In this document: positions 1 through 9,708 of the stretch, one piece after another
How the letters are laid out: each line of letters begins with the position of its first letter
Numbering within the stretch: the stretch's first letter is position 1
NCBI GenBank assembly: GCA_017301995.1
Contig: JAFLEH010000016.1
Location: forward strand, 62,001-126,000
DNA: 64,000 nt
Direction of reading: 5' to 3'
Source of the DNA: Verrucomicrobiota bacterium
GTDB taxonomy: Bacteria > Verrucomicrobiota > Verrucomicrobiia > Verrucomicrobiales > Akkermansiaceae
Translations under genes and position numbers: made by a program
Notes under the pieces: generated by a model
Databases searched by the model: none
What the model was told of the DNA's origin: nothing
Seen by the model: the letters and a program-made list of their open reading frames with translations, nothing else

Positions 1-2516
1 TGATGGGACCGCTGAGGGTATTGCCCTTCAACTGGATGGCGCCGAGATTGCCGGCCGTCTCACTGAATCCGATGCCCCCGATGGTGAAGGCATTGGTGCA
101 GGTGCCCGCTCCGACAATGTAGGCTTGGGCTCCATCGGCCACCGTGACCGTGCCGGTCCCGAAGGAACTCACCGAGCCAGCATTTACGCGTCCGCCGTTG
201 ATGATGGTACCGCCGTCATAAGTGTTGGCCCCATTGAGGACGAGAATGCCGGTGGAGCCTTCCTTGGTCAGGCTGAAAGAGCCGGCGCCATCGGTGAGGA
301 TGCCGCCGATCGTGTGCGCGATGCTGGTACCGGTGGGAACATCAATGGTGGTGTTGCCAAGAAGCGTGGCGGCGCCATTGATGGTCAACGCGCCGGTGTT
401 GGTGACGTCACCTAGAACGATGGAACCGCTCAGGGCAAGGCCGTTGGCCAGCGTGCGGGCAGTCGTACTATCGGAAGACAACTGACCGCCAGCCAGGGTG
501 ATGACGCCGGTGCCCAGGGCGGTGGCGCTGCCAACCCGGAGGCGGCCGGCGTTGAGAGTGGCGCCGCCAGCGAAGGTGTTGGCGGAGGTAATGGTGAGAA
601 TGCCGGTGCCGCTCTTGGTCAGGCTGCCGAAACCGCCGATAAGTCCCGGCCCCGCGATCGAGTAGTCGATGGCGCTGTGATCAAAGGTCATTTTGCCGGG
701 GCTCACGGTGACTCCCGTGGGAATGACGATCGCGGGATTCTTCATCGCCAGGGAGGATGTGGAAAGTGCCGCCACCAGCCCGCTGCCGTCGTTGGAGGCG
801 GCGTGGGCGACCGTCACAAGGGCGCTGGCGGCCCCGCTGGCCTCGATCGCGGCTTTGACATCGCTGGCGGTGCTGATGAGCGCATTGGATGAATTGGTTC
901 CCAGCGAGACGGTGATGGCCGAGCCGTCAACCGTCACGGACAGCGGCGAGTCGGCGACAAAGGGATCCGCGTATTCGATGGAAACGGCCTCTCCGGCCAC
1001 GCCGGAGGCCACGGCGGTGAAGACCAGATCGTTGTTGGTGGCGGCGGTGAGATTGGTGGTGAGGGACGCGTTGGCGGACGCCGTCTCGTCGAAAGTGACG
1101 GTGTCGAGATTGTAGAATGTGGTTGGGTTGATGCCTTCTTTCCAGTTGATATCGGTCGAGTTCCAATTTCCACTGGCCGCACCGGTCCAAGTCACATCGC
1201 CAGTGACCAGCGTCAGGTTGACCTCGCCACCGCCGACCGTAAACTCGGTGCCCGCGCGGTAGGCACCCATGCCACCAGGCAGCGTGAGGTTGGCGGTGCC
1301 ACCCGCGGCGAGGGTCGAGTAGGCAAGAATCTTCACCGGGCCGGGCGCTGCCGGCGCGGTGAGGTTGACCGTATTGGTGCCGGTGAGGCTGAGGCTGCCA
1401 AGCGTCCCGAGACTTGCGGGAGTGGCGGGGTTGGCATAGATCGCACCGCCGTTCAGGGTGAGCGCGGTGGTGACGGTGCCTTCTCCACCAAGGCCCCCGG
1501 CAGCGGCAAGAGTGACGGAACCGCCCAGATTGGAATCGAGGTTGACGCGGCCGGCGGACACCGTTAGGGAACCGTTGAAGCTGGTGTTGAGGCCATTCAA
1601 AGTGACGGTGCCGGTGCCGGTCTTGGTAACAGCGGATGTTCCGGTCCAGCTTCCGGAGGAAACGAACGAGTTGGCGGTGTTTTGCAGGTTGAGTGTGTTG
1701 GCCGTTCCATTCCAGGCGATGTTGGAAGCGACGGTGGACGAGTTGGTGGTTCCGCCTCCGCCAAGCACCAGGGTGGAGGTTCCCTCCATGATCAGATCCC
1801 GGGAAATGTCCATTGTCCCTGAGTTGCGCGAGACGAAAAGCTGGGCGGCGTTACGGACGGTAATATTTCCCGGCCCGCCGACCGTGAGCGGCAGGCTGGC
1901 ACCGGCGTTCAGCTTCAGAGCACCCGCTTCCACGATGAAATGCCCCGGCCCGGCGACATTGGCCGCGGCGACGACCAGTTGGCCCGCACCTTTCTTGGTG
2001 AGGTTTTCGGTAAGGGTGAGGGTGCTGACGCTTGGCGAGGTGCCGGTCGAGTTCGTGGCCTCGCGGATGAAAACGCCCGCGTCGCTGGTCACGGATCCCA
2101 CCGAGCCAGCGATCGTCCAGTCTTGGTTCGCGGCAATCGTGACATTGCCGTTGAGGGTGAGGCCTACCCCAGTGAAGTTGCCGTTGGCGGTGAGACCGCC
2201 GTTCAGGGTCAGCGTGTTCGCCGCAAGCGTGCGAAGGGCGAAGGCGGTCGTCCGGGGGGTGGGAGCCACTCCAAAAGTGAGGCTGCCGATGATGTGGGAA
2301 TCGTCGTCGAGCACCATGGCATTCCCGGTGGTGGTGTTGGCAATGATGATGTTGTCACCGCTGCCGGGGGTAGCGGACCAGTTGGTGGCGAGCGACCAGT
2401 TGTTTGCCGCAGAGCCGTTCCAGGTGCTGTCGGCGTGGGCGGCGGTACCGGAAAAGAACAAGGCGGCGCTGCCGATGGCGAGGATGTTGGAATGGATCAG
2501 ATGACGGGATTTCATA
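1..2516 (-). CDS. Autotransporter-associated beta-strand-repeat protein (C-terminus beyond the left edge)
   Basis: The frame is open from an ATG at 2516 to the window edge, giving about 838 visible residues. The start MKSRH followed by a hydrophobic stretch ending TAAHA is a signal peptide. The next residues (W-N-G-x4-N-W-x4-N-W) are the usual opening of this family, and many G-x-L-T-x-x-G / N-T-F-x-G-x-T repeats follow. These build a long beta-helix passenger, probably at the cell surface. Around residues 480-590 a different domain is inserted (TAVASGVAGEAVSIEYADP ... ALVTVAH), resembling a repeat known from phage structural proteins. The N-terminal pentapeptide and the W-T-G-A-A-S module also occur in the gene ending at 9709, so the two are paralogs. 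The substrate or adhesion target cannot be read from sequence. Confidence 0.85.
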
Positions 2517-2627
2517 GCGGGGTATGAGTTAGGGTTGGCTTCAGGTTAGATAGGCTGAGTTGGCGGAGAGGTTTCTCCGAATGCGTGATGGGAAACGATT
2601 ACCCTACACGAGTCGGCCCCCGGATTG

Positions 2628-2666
2628 CCATGCCCATTTCGGAAGCACCGATTTTACATTTTCTGA
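2628..2666 (+). promoter_or_regulatory. 39-bp conserved upstream box, copy 1
   Basis: This box is 37/39 identical to 27908-27946: a 19-nt block starting ccatgcccatttcgg, then 3 nt with two mismatches, then the 17-nt gattttacattttctga. It lies about 30-40 nt before the start of the LacI/AraC regulator gene. The second copy also lies beside a regulator with a LacI-type sensor domain. An autoregulatory operator or shared promoter element is inferred. Confidence 0.45.
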
Positions 2667-2695
2667 TCGCAATTTATCCCCTTCTGGCGTAGCGT

Positions 2696-3889
2696 GTGCC
2701 CGTGACCATGCCCGAGGACAAGCTCAGAATCGCGCTGCTCCTGCCGGTCGGCTCGGAATTTTCCGACCGGCTGGCAGAGGGAATTGTCGAGGGTGCCTTG
2801 AGCGATACGAGGATCGTGCTGGTGGAGGTCCGCTACCGGGACGGCGATCGCGACCCCTTGCGCAACCGGCCCCTGGATTTCGCCGGGGCCCTGGTGTGGC
2901 TGGACCATCGGGATACATGGGTGAACGGGCTGCTGGAAGCCGGCATCAAGGTGGTGAATGCCAACAGCGGCTGGCACGGGCGCATCCCCTATGCGGTCTT
3001 CGACGGCGCCGCCATCGCGCGGTTGGCGGCGCAGCATTTGTTGGGGTTGGGGTGCGGCCACGCCGCCTACATCGGCTGGGAAACCGCGCAGGACCCCCGG
3101 CCGGAGACGCCTCTTACGTGGTTCGCCACCTGCTGCCAGGAGGCCGGAGTGGTCTTTCAGGGGCATGATATGGGAAAATTCCGCGGCATGGATGACCCGG
3201 TGCGCCCGGTGCCGGCCGCGGTGCGCGCCCGTTTGCGCTCGTTTCTGGTCAAACTTGCCAAGCCGGCGGGAGTTTGGTGTGAGGACGATCACCTGGCCCG
3301 ATTGGTGTGCGACTTGGCGGCGGAAGCCGGCCTCAAGGTGCCGCAGGATTTGGCCGTGCTCGGCACCGGAGATCTGCGGGTGGCGCTCATGGGCGAGCCT
3401 TCGATTTCGACCATTCCCCTTCTCGCCCAAAGTGTCGGGCGGGAAATGCTGCGCCTGCTGGTTCGCCTGTTGACGGGTGAGCGATCGGCCGTTGATCCGG
3501 TGTTGGTCCCGCCTTCCCCGGTCATCGCGCGTGCTTCCACGCTTCAGCCCGACGCGGGTGCCGACGCGTTCTTCCGGCACGCGTGGCGGTGGATTCAGGA
3601 TCACGCCTGCGAAGGCGTCACGGTCAACGAACTGATGGAGTTGGTGCCGCTGTCCCAGCGCGCGTTCACCCGGCGCTTCGCGGAATTGTATGGCCGCACG
3701 CCGGGAGAGGAAATCCGCCGCGTCCGGGTGGAACAGGCCAAATCGCATTTGCGCCACACCACTTTCAGCATCGAGCGCATCGCCCGCCTGTGCGGCTACG
3801 ACCAGCAGGCGAAGTTCAGCAATTTTTTCAAACGGGAAACCGGAATGTCGCCCAGCGAATACCGGCTTGAGAAAGACTCGGCCGGATAG
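2696..3889 (+). CDS. XylR-like transcription regulator: LacI-type sensor fused to AraC-type HTH
   Basis: The protein has up to 397 residues. Residues ~5-280 look like a periplasmic-binding/LacI-type ligand domain (GALVWLDHRDTW, HLLGLGCGHAAYIG, AVLGTGD). Residues ~290-395 form an AraC-family double helix-turn-helix ending in the typical F-S-x-F-F-K-R-E-T-G-x-S-P-S-E-Y-R. This arrangement is that of XylR-type sugar regulators common in Verrucomicrobia and Lentisphaerae, which bind a sugar and activate catabolic genes. The start is GTG at 2696 or ATG at 2708; neither has a clear ribosome site. It is the only plus-strand gene in the first 34 kb and sits between two exported-protein genes, so control of that island is plausible but unproven. 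Confidence 0.85.
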   Translation: MPVTMPEDKLRIALLLPVGSEFSDRLAEGIVEGALSDTRIVLVEVRYRDGDRDPLRNRPLDFAGALVWLDHRDTWVNGLLEAGIKVVNANSGWHGRIPYAVFDGAAIARLAAQHLLGLGCGHAAYIGWETAQDPRPETPLTWFATCCQEAGVVFQGHDMGKFRGMDDPVRPVPAAVRARLRSFLVKLAKPAGVWCEDDHLARLVCDLAAEAGLKVPQDLAVLGTGDLRVALMGEPSISTIPLLAQSVGREMLRLLVRLLTGERSAVDPVLVPPSPVIARASTLQPDAGADAFFRHAWRWIQDHACEGVTVNELMELVPLSQRAFTRRFAELYGRTPGEEIRRVRVEQAKSHLRHTTFSIERIARLCGYDQQAKFSNFFKRETGMSPSEYRLEKDSAG

Positions 3890-3951
3890 GTGAACCGGAA
3901 TGCCTCCGGATCAATTGCTGATAGATACGGATTGGATTTCCACCGCCGCCC

Positions 3952-5205
3952 TCACGGTTGAACCGCCTGGACGCGATAGAAGGCCTTGCCGTCGGGAGGG
4001 TTCGGATCCGTCAAAACGAGCGTCTCCGCAGCGGCGACGAAGGGCTGGAGCAACACCGCGGTCCCTGTGGCATGGTCGAAATCACCGGGATCGCCGGTTC
4101 TGACAAATTCGTAATCGCGACCGGGGATCAGATTGGCAACGGTTACCACAAACCCGCCGGTTCCGTTAAAGACCGCCGACGTGATCGCCAGTGGCAGAGC
4201 CGGATTGACGACGATGGTGAATTCCTGCAGCACTTGTTCGGCGCCGCGTTGGACGGTTAGAATATAAGTGGTGGTGACGGTCGGCGAGACGCTCACCGAT
4301 CCCTGGGTACCGAGGGCGAGCACATCGCCGATGCCATTGTCGACGGAAGCGGAGCTTGCGGCGGGATCGACTTCCCACAGGATGTTGGCGGACTGCCCGG
4401 CCACGATGGTTGCGGACGATCCACGGAAGCAGAGCACCGCGGGAAGATTGGCCACACCGTCGTTGTATAGGGCGAGCACGGCGGCATCGCCGAGCGCCTC
4501 GTTGTAAACGCGCACATCATCCAGGGAACCGGTGAAGTCGCGGTTGTTGTCGTGCAGGGAATCCCCCATCCGCAACTGGCTGGTGGCGGTGTTGATCGAG
4601 GCAGTGCCTGAAAAATTGCCGATCAACTGACCGTCGATGTAGTACTTCACGTTCGCCAGAGTGGATGTGGCCAGCGGCACCACCACCGCGACATGGTGCC
4701 AGTTGTTGTCGTTCAGCGATGCCGCGCTCGTCGCAGTGGAGCCTCCTCCCTGCAACTCGACCCGGAGCTTGCCCGCATCCAACCGGACATCGAAGCGCTG
4801 GCCGTTGGCGGTGCCGGCCGCGGAACGGAACGAGACCATGGTCGGTTGCGCGTCAGTCTGGGTCACGGCGGCCTTCATCCAGAACGCGATGGTGCGGACA
4901 TCCGAGGCGCTCCAGTTGAAGGTGTTGTTCGATAGCGCGCCATCGACGATCCCCGCCGTATCCGAACCGGCACGGTTTTCCAGCAGAAGCGAACCCGTGC
5001 CAAGGCGGCGGCAGCTCTGGATGAACTGGGATCGTATGCCGGCCGTGGCGAAGTTGGTGCCGGCCGATGTCACTTCGTCGCTGGTGAAAACACCGCCGGA
5101 TTCCGTGACGCTGTCGAAGTTGTAGTGCGCGATTAGATCAGCATGTCCGCGGCACTGCAACAGGCCGAAGATAATGGCAATGGCTGTGGTTTTTCTCATG
5201 ATCAT
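3952..5205 (-). CDS. Secreted LamG/concanavalin-like domain protein
   Basis: The protein has about 417 residues, starting MIMRKT (ATG at 5205; 5199 is an in-frame alternative). A short signal peptide ends near the motif LQCRGHADL. Residues ~25-235 form a LamG-like jelly roll (LIAHYNFD ... DNNWHHVAVVV ... YYIDGQLIG ... GSLDDVRVYNEAL), which usually binds carbohydrate or matrix. A beta-sandwich follows at ~245-340 (ATIVAGQSANILWEVDP). The C-terminus ends in KAFYRVQAVQP, a tail style shared with the neighbouring large exported proteins. It lies about 90 bp downstream of the sulfatase on the same strand and probably shares its transcript. No catalytic motif was seen. Confidence 0.8.
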   Translation of the reverse strand: MIMRKTTAIAIIFGLLQCRGHADLIAHYNFDSVTESGGVFTSDEVTSAGTNFATAGIRSQFIQSCRRLGTGSLLLENRAGSDTAGIVDGALSNNTFNWSASDVRTIAFWMKAAVTQTDAQPTMVSFRSAAGTANGQRFDVRLDAGKLRVELQGGGSTATSAASLNDNNWHHVAVVVPLATSTLANVKYYIDGQLIGNFSGTASINTATSQLRMGDSLHDNNRDFTGSLDDVRVYNEALGDAAVLALYNDGVANLPAVLCFRGSSATIVAGQSANILWEVDPAASSASVDNGIGDVLALGTQGSVSVSPTVTTTYILTVQRGAEQVLQEFTIVVNPALPLAITSAVFNGTGGFVVTVANLIPGRDYEFVRTGDPGDFDHATGTAVLLQPFVAAAETLVLTDPNPPDGKAFYRVQAVQP

Positions 5206-5296
5206 ATTGGGTTGTTGCTGGATTGTCAAACTCGGGAACCGATGACAAGGCGGGGGTGGCCCGCCGGAATCATCATCCGGGATGTTCGATTCGCTT

Positions 5297-8200
5297 TCAC
5301 GGCGCGGTGGCTTCGACGCGGAGGAAAAGCTTCGGTTCGGTTAGCAGGGAATTGGGAATCGTTACCGTGATGGTTTCCACGGGATCACCGTTGTTGGAAA
5401 CCACGGGCGCCGGCGGGGTGAACGCCGTCCATCCGCCGAGGGTTGTCGATGATTTGTAGGTATAGGCAAGTACGGTGAGGGATTGTTTGCGGCGGGTGTA
5501 GCTAAAGGTGCCGGTTGCCCGGTCCGGCGTGGTGACCGCCGAGACACTGGAACCATCCGTGGGATCGAGACCGAAGGCGTATTCCTCGAAGTTGGTCCGT
5601 CCGTCATGATCCGCATCCTCAGCGGGATGGGTGAGGTCGGCGGCGGGAAAAAGCGCCGACCAGATCGCGTAATCATCGCTCGGGCCAGGGACGTTTCCTT
5701 GGAAAGTGATGGACTGGACATCGACATAGGCTCCCGCCGTCGCACCCGCGTTTTCGGCACGCACGCGCAACCAGAGATCCTGGGTGGCATGGCTGATCGC
5801 GAGCGGAGTGCCGAAAGTGAAGGTCCGGTTCTGGTGCTGTTCCGCGGTCGTGCCGGGATTGACGGTTAGATTGTAGGTCTGGGGTGGCGATATGCCGGTC
5901 CAGCTCGTGCCTCCGTTGACGCTGTATTCGGCGGTCAACGTGATATCGCGGACGCTTGAATCGCCGGCCTGGAGGTTACCGCTGGAGTTGGACCAGACCA
6001 TCCGGAAAACCACGTCGGATAGATTGATGGTCTGCGAGCCGCCGGTGTAGCGGAATTCGCTTTGCCACCAGCCGCCGTTCTGACCGCCTGTCGCGCCCGG
6101 GTTGTCCACATTGGTCCTAGGGCTGTAGTAGGTGCCGGCAGCCATGTTGCCCGAATGCATGAAAACCGTTCCACTGAAGCTGGCGTCCTGGAACGTCAGG
6201 TTGGCGTCGTCGGCGATGAGGGTGTCGGTGAACGAGGAATCGCCGTTGGTGTTGACCGGATTCCGGTTGCTTCCATCCGCGCCGGTGAACGTGGTGGTCC
6301 AGAGATTGACCTTGGTCGCGGGCGGGACTGCGACCGTGACGGTCACCGTGGCGGTATCGCTGTCGGCTCCATCGCTGGCCGTATAGGTGAAGGTGGCCAC
6401 GCCGGAAAATCCGGCAGGCGGCGTGTAGCGGATTTTTCCGGCTTCCGGCACGGCCGTGCCGAAATTCGGCGTGCCGATGCTTCCGATCGAGAGCGGTGAC
6501 GGCGTGCCGTCATCGGTGTCATTGGCCAGCACATCCACCAGCGCGCTCGTTTGATAGGCGGTCGTGGCCGTGTCGTCGTTGGCGGTCGGCGGGCTTGGCT
6601 CCGCCGCGCCTTCCGTGAGCAAATTTCCGGCGGGCACGGTTTGCTTGGCGATACCGGGTCCTTGCCACTGCAGGCTGAGCGTGTGGCCCGCGGCGGCGGC
6701 GTGGCGATAGTGGACGCGGATCGGATGGAGTCCGGCCTTGAGCGGAATGGTGCCGGAGGATTTCTCCGTGCCACCCGCGTAGCCATAGTCGGCATCGATC
6801 AACTGGGTGTCGTGGAGCCGGACAAAGGCCCCGGTGTCCGTGGTGAGATAGAAAGTGTAATCTCCGTCCGCGGGCACCTGTAGATAGCCTTGGTAGCTGA
6901 GGCCGATATCATTGTCGCGGGTGCGGACGGCGGGAGTCAAGGTGGTGGTTTCGCCGCTGGCGGACGCCGTGCTGCCGGTGAAGTCCGGAACCCACGGATA
7001 GACCCCTTCATAGGCGGAGTATTTCAGACCCGGCTTGACGGGTGTCACGGTGACAGGTGGCACCTGGGCGGTGTCGTAGGGGCGGCTGACTCCGCCACCG
7101 GAGCGCCGGACCTGCAACACACGATCCTTCATGCGCTGCTGGAGTGCCGTGAAATACGGGTTGGTTCCCGCGAGGTTGGTGGTTTCCTTGGCATCGGCCA
7201 GGGTGTCATAGATTCGGAAATCATCCGCGCTGGAGCCGACGTTGTAGCGAATGCCCTTGTAACCATCGAGGTGGATCACCTGCTCTTGTCCGCGAGTGGC
7301 GCCGCGGCGCGATGTTTCAAACTCGGTGTAGCTCGGCGTGCTGCCGCTGTATTGGTATTCCACGTAGATGATGCTCGCGCGCTGGCCGCTGAGTCCCTTG
7401 AGGGTCGGCATCAGCGAGACGCCGTCGGCCCGTGCCGGAGCTGGCACGCCCGCGGCTTCGCTCAATGTGGGCATCCAATCCTGGAACTGCGAAGGGGAAT
7501 TCGAAATCGCACCTGCGGGAATCTGGCCCGGCCAGCGAACGATCGTCGGCTCGCGCATGCCACCTTCCCAGGTGTCGCGCTTGATCCCGTCCATCGGCCC
7601 GAAGGAATCGAAAAACGTCGGATTGAAGGTGAACGATCCGCCAGTCCCGGCTTCGTTGTGAGGTCCGTTGTCGGAGGTGAAGACCACAAGGGTATTGCCG
7701 TCGATATTCAGATCCTTGAGGGTCTGAAGCAAATCCGCCACCGCGTCGTCGAGCCGCCGGATCATGGTGGCGTGGCGTTTGGCGTAGTCCGGCCATGCCA
7801 CCTCCGCGGTGCCGGAGTTGTTGTCATTGTCGTAGGTGGCGCTGGCGTAGTCCGGGTGGATCCACGAATTGATCGTGCCGCCGGCCGTATTGATCATATT
7901 GCCGGGCGTGCCGATCCATTGGATGCCGCCGGCGACCCCCCTGCCGGCCGGATAGGCCTGGGTGGGAACGTCCAGCCGGGCATGCGGCGCGGTGAATGCC
8001 AGATAGAGGAAAAACGGCTGGCCGGGAGTCGCCGCACGGTGATCGATGAGCCACTTCTTCGAACGGGCGGCGATCAGGTCCGTGGAATAACATTTGTCCA
8101 GGTTCGCGACGACGTCGGTGGTGCCGTCATATACATTCGCCCCGGTTTCCTTGGGATAATGATAATGGGCGTCGCCGTGTTCGAGATAGCCGAAAAAGTA

Positions 8201-8647
8201 ATCGAAGCCCCGCAGTTGCGGACGCGCGGGGGCGGGAAGTCCGCTCCCTTGCAATCCGTATTTCCCGATCATCGCGGTCGAGTAGCCGGCCCCCTTCATG
8301 ACCGTTCCGAGCGTGTGGTTGTCTTCCAGCGCCTTGTCGAACTGGTTGTCCCGCACGTTCGCGTGGCCTTGGTGCACGCCGAGCAACAAAGAGGCCCGGG
8401 ATGGCGCGCATACGGGAGCCGGACAATAATGCCTGCGCAGTTGGATGCCCTCCGCCGCCATCGCGTCGAGATTCGGAGTCGCAAAGGCCGGAGCATTGCG
8501 GTTCGCGGCGAAGTTGCGGCTATTCTGGTAGGTCACCCCAAGATCCCCCCAGCCCATGTCATCGACGAGCACGAAGATGATGTTGGGCTTGGTCTGGGCA
8601 TGGAGGATGCCGGTGGCTGCCACAAGCAGGGCGAGAAATCGTTTCAT
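5297..8647 (-). CDS. Secreted multidomain sulfatase (sulfatase + PA14 + Ig-like + PEP-CTERM-neighbour domain)
   Basis: The protein has 1116 residues from ATG 8647, where MKRFLALLVAATGILHA is a signal peptide; upstream in-frame codons would remove it from the N-terminus. Residues ~20-500 are a type I sulfatase: metal-binding VDDMGWGDLG, the formylglycine site C-A-P-S-R in VCAPSRASLL, and TSDNGPHNEAG. A PA14-like domain (~555-690, PADGDYTFYLTTDTGAFVRL) and a cadherin/Ig-like repeat (~700-785, ANDDTATTAYQT) follow. The next ~210 residues (WTTTFTGADG ...) match the body of the adjacent PEP-CTERM protein. The tail has D-x-D-x-D-G-x-x-N-x-x-E-Y and ends LFLRVEATAP. It probably hydrolyses sulfated polysaccharide outside the cell; it needs a formylglycine-generating enzyme, not found here. 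Confidence 0.9.
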   Translation of the reverse strand: MKRFLALLVAATGILHAQTKPNIIFVLVDDMGWGDLGVTYQNSRNFAANRNAPAFATPNLDAMAAEGIQLRRHYCPAPVCAPSRASLLLGVHQGHANVRDNQFDKALEDNHTLGTVMKGAGYSTAMIGKYGLQGSGLPAPARPQLRGFDYFFGYLEHGDAHYHYPKETGANVYDGTTDVVANLDKCYSTDLIAARSKKWLIDHRAATPGQPFFLYLAFTAPHARLDVPTQAYPAGRGVAGGIQWIGTPGNMINTAGGTINSWIHPDYASATYDNDNNSGTAEVAWPDYAKRHATMIRRLDDAVADLLQTLKDLNIDGNTLVVFTSDNGPHNEAGTGGSFTFNPTFFDSFGPMDGIKRDTWEGGMREPTIVRWPGQIPAGAISNSPSQFQDWMPTLSEAAGVPAPARADGVSLMPTLKGLSGQRASIIYVEYQYSGSTPSYTEFETSRRGATRGQEQVIHLDGYKGIRYNVGSSADDFRIYDTLADAKETTNLAGTNPYFTALQQRMKDRVLQVRRSGGGVSRPYDTAQVPPVTVTPVKPGLKYSAYEGVYPWVPDFTGSTASASGETTTLTPAVRTRDNDIGLSYQGYLQVPADGDYTFYLTTDTGAFVRLHDTQLIDADYGYAGGTEKSSGTIPLKAGLHPIRVHYRHAAAAGHTLSLQWQGPGIAKQTVPAGNLLTEGAAEPSPPTANDDTATTAYQTSALVDVLANDTDDGTPSPLSIGSIGTPNFGTAVPEAGKIRYTPPAGFSGVATFTYTASDGADSDTATVTVTVAVPPATKVNLWTTTFTGADGSNRNPVNTNGDSSFTDTLIADDANLTFQDASFSGTVFMHSGNMAAGTYYSPRTNVDNPGATGGQNGGWWQSEFRYTGGSQTINLSDVVFRMVWSNSSGNLQAGDSSVRDITLTAEYSVNGGTSWTGISPPQTYNLTVNPGTTAEQHQNRTFTFGTPLAISHATQDLWLRVRAENAGATAGAYVDVQSITFQGNVPGPSDDYAIWSALFPAADLTHPAEDADHDGRTNFEEYAFGLDPTDGSSVSAVTTPDRATGTFSYTRRKQSLTVLAYTYKSSTTLGGWTAFTPPAPVVSNNGDPVETITVTIPNSLLTEPKLFLRVEATAP

Positions 8648-8727
8648 CGTCGGTGGAAAAATCTTAAACCCCGGAACGGCATCGAAACCGCCCGCGGTCG
8701 AAACCATACGCCCGGATTCGGCCCGGA

Positions 8728-9462
8728 TCAACTCCGGCGGCGGCGGAGCAGACCAAGCAGACCGAAACCACCGAGCAAGGCGGCGGATGGCTCCGGGACG
8801 ACATCGCCGTTGAACACCATGCTGGAGATACCGTTGTAGGCTCCGACGTTGGCATTGTCATTGAGCACGGAATAGCGGATTCGGAAGTCGTCGGTAGCCA
8901 GATCCACGGTCACCGGCGTGCCCAAAGCGTAATTCAAGGCGATGTTGACTCCGGTGGTGGTATTTGAATTGGTGAGATTCACAAGCTTGGTCGCGGCCAG
9001 CGGCGTCCAGGATGTCCCTCCATTTAGCGTGTATTCGGCACTGATGTTCACATTTCGGAGAAAAGTGTCCGTGGCCTGGGTGGCACCGCTTGAGTTGAAG
9101 CGGAAGATATTGAAGGTCACGTCACTCAACTCGATCGTCTGGGTGCCGGTTCCGAAATCGAAGATGCTGTTCCAACCGGCTCCCGTGGCATTGTCCACAT
9201 TCTGGTTCGGGTTGTAGTTCGCGAAGGTGTTGCCGGTTCCGGTAAGGAAGAAGTTGCCGCCCGTGCTGCTGCGGGTGAGCGCGGAAGTCGTGGTCGCAAG
9301 GGTGTCCGTGAACGAACCGCTGGGCGTATTGGTGATGACGCGCGATGCGTTGCCGGCATTGTTGACCGTGCCTGAGAAGGTGGTCGTCCAAAGCACGGCA
9401 CCCTGGGCGGATGCCGCGAGCATGGCCGCAACCGCAAAACTGAGGTAGGAAGGAGTTTTCAT
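8728..9462 (-). CDS. PEP-CTERM sorting-domain protein
   Basis: The protein has 244 residues with a signal peptide (MKTPSYLSFAVAAMLAASAQGA). Its beta-rich body starts VLWTTTFSGTV, and the C-terminus is a textbook PEP-CTERM tail: VPEPSAALLGGFGLLGLL then R-R-R-R-S. In this family the tail is processed by an exosortase, which is not in this window. The body aligns along its length with a domain in the downstream sulfatase (shared WTTTFxG, SFTDTL, NVDNxxGxG, TQTIxLSDV, SAEYTLNGGTSWT). The sulfatase start is 80 bp downstream, so the two are likely co-transcribed. A conserved 25-bp motif lies about 90 bp upstream. Confidence 0.9.
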   Translation of the reverse strand: MKTPSYLSFAVAAMLAASAQGAVLWTTTFSGTVNNAGNASRVITNTPSGSFTDTLATTTSALTRSSTGGNFFLTGTGNTFANYNPNQNVDNATGAGWNSIFDFGTGTQTIELSDVTFNIFRFNSSGATQATDTFLRNVNISAEYTLNGGTSWTPLAATKLVNLTNSNTTTGVNIALNYALGTPVTVDLATDDFRIRYSVLNDNANVGAYNGISSMVFNGDVVPEPSAALLGGFGLLGLLRRRRS

Positions 9463-9550
9463 TGGGAGGTGGTGGTTTTTATTGGCTCTACAGGCCGGTC
9501 ACTTGTTTCGAGGGGAACGTATGACACCCGATGCGGAGCGCAAGCAGAAA

Positions 9551-9575
9551 ATTCATCGGATAATTCTGTGTATAA
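9551..9575 (-). promoter_or_regulatory. Shared upstream motif, copy A
   Basis: On the minus strand this reads TTATACACAGAATTATCCG followed by ATGAAT. It lies 89 bp before the PEP-CTERM gene start at 9462. Closely related copies lie at 13592-13616, 17625-17649 and 26651-26672, each upstream of an exported-protein gene in the same orientation. A common promoter or operator is inferred. Confidence 0.55.
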
Positions 9576-9708
9576 GAAATTCACAAATTCCATGTGGATG
9601 CGGGCCGTGAGGAGCGTTGGCTGAGTCGGATAAGGTATTGTGTGGCGGTCATCCTGGCCAACGGGATCGGTGGACCAGCCGTTTTCCGGCATCGGCTCTC
9701 TTCGAGGG

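Noticed and set aside
6890..8839. 649-residue plus-strand open frame
   Set aside because: It is antisense to the sulfatase with C-A-P-S-R and metal motifs, and has no domain-like sequence of its own.
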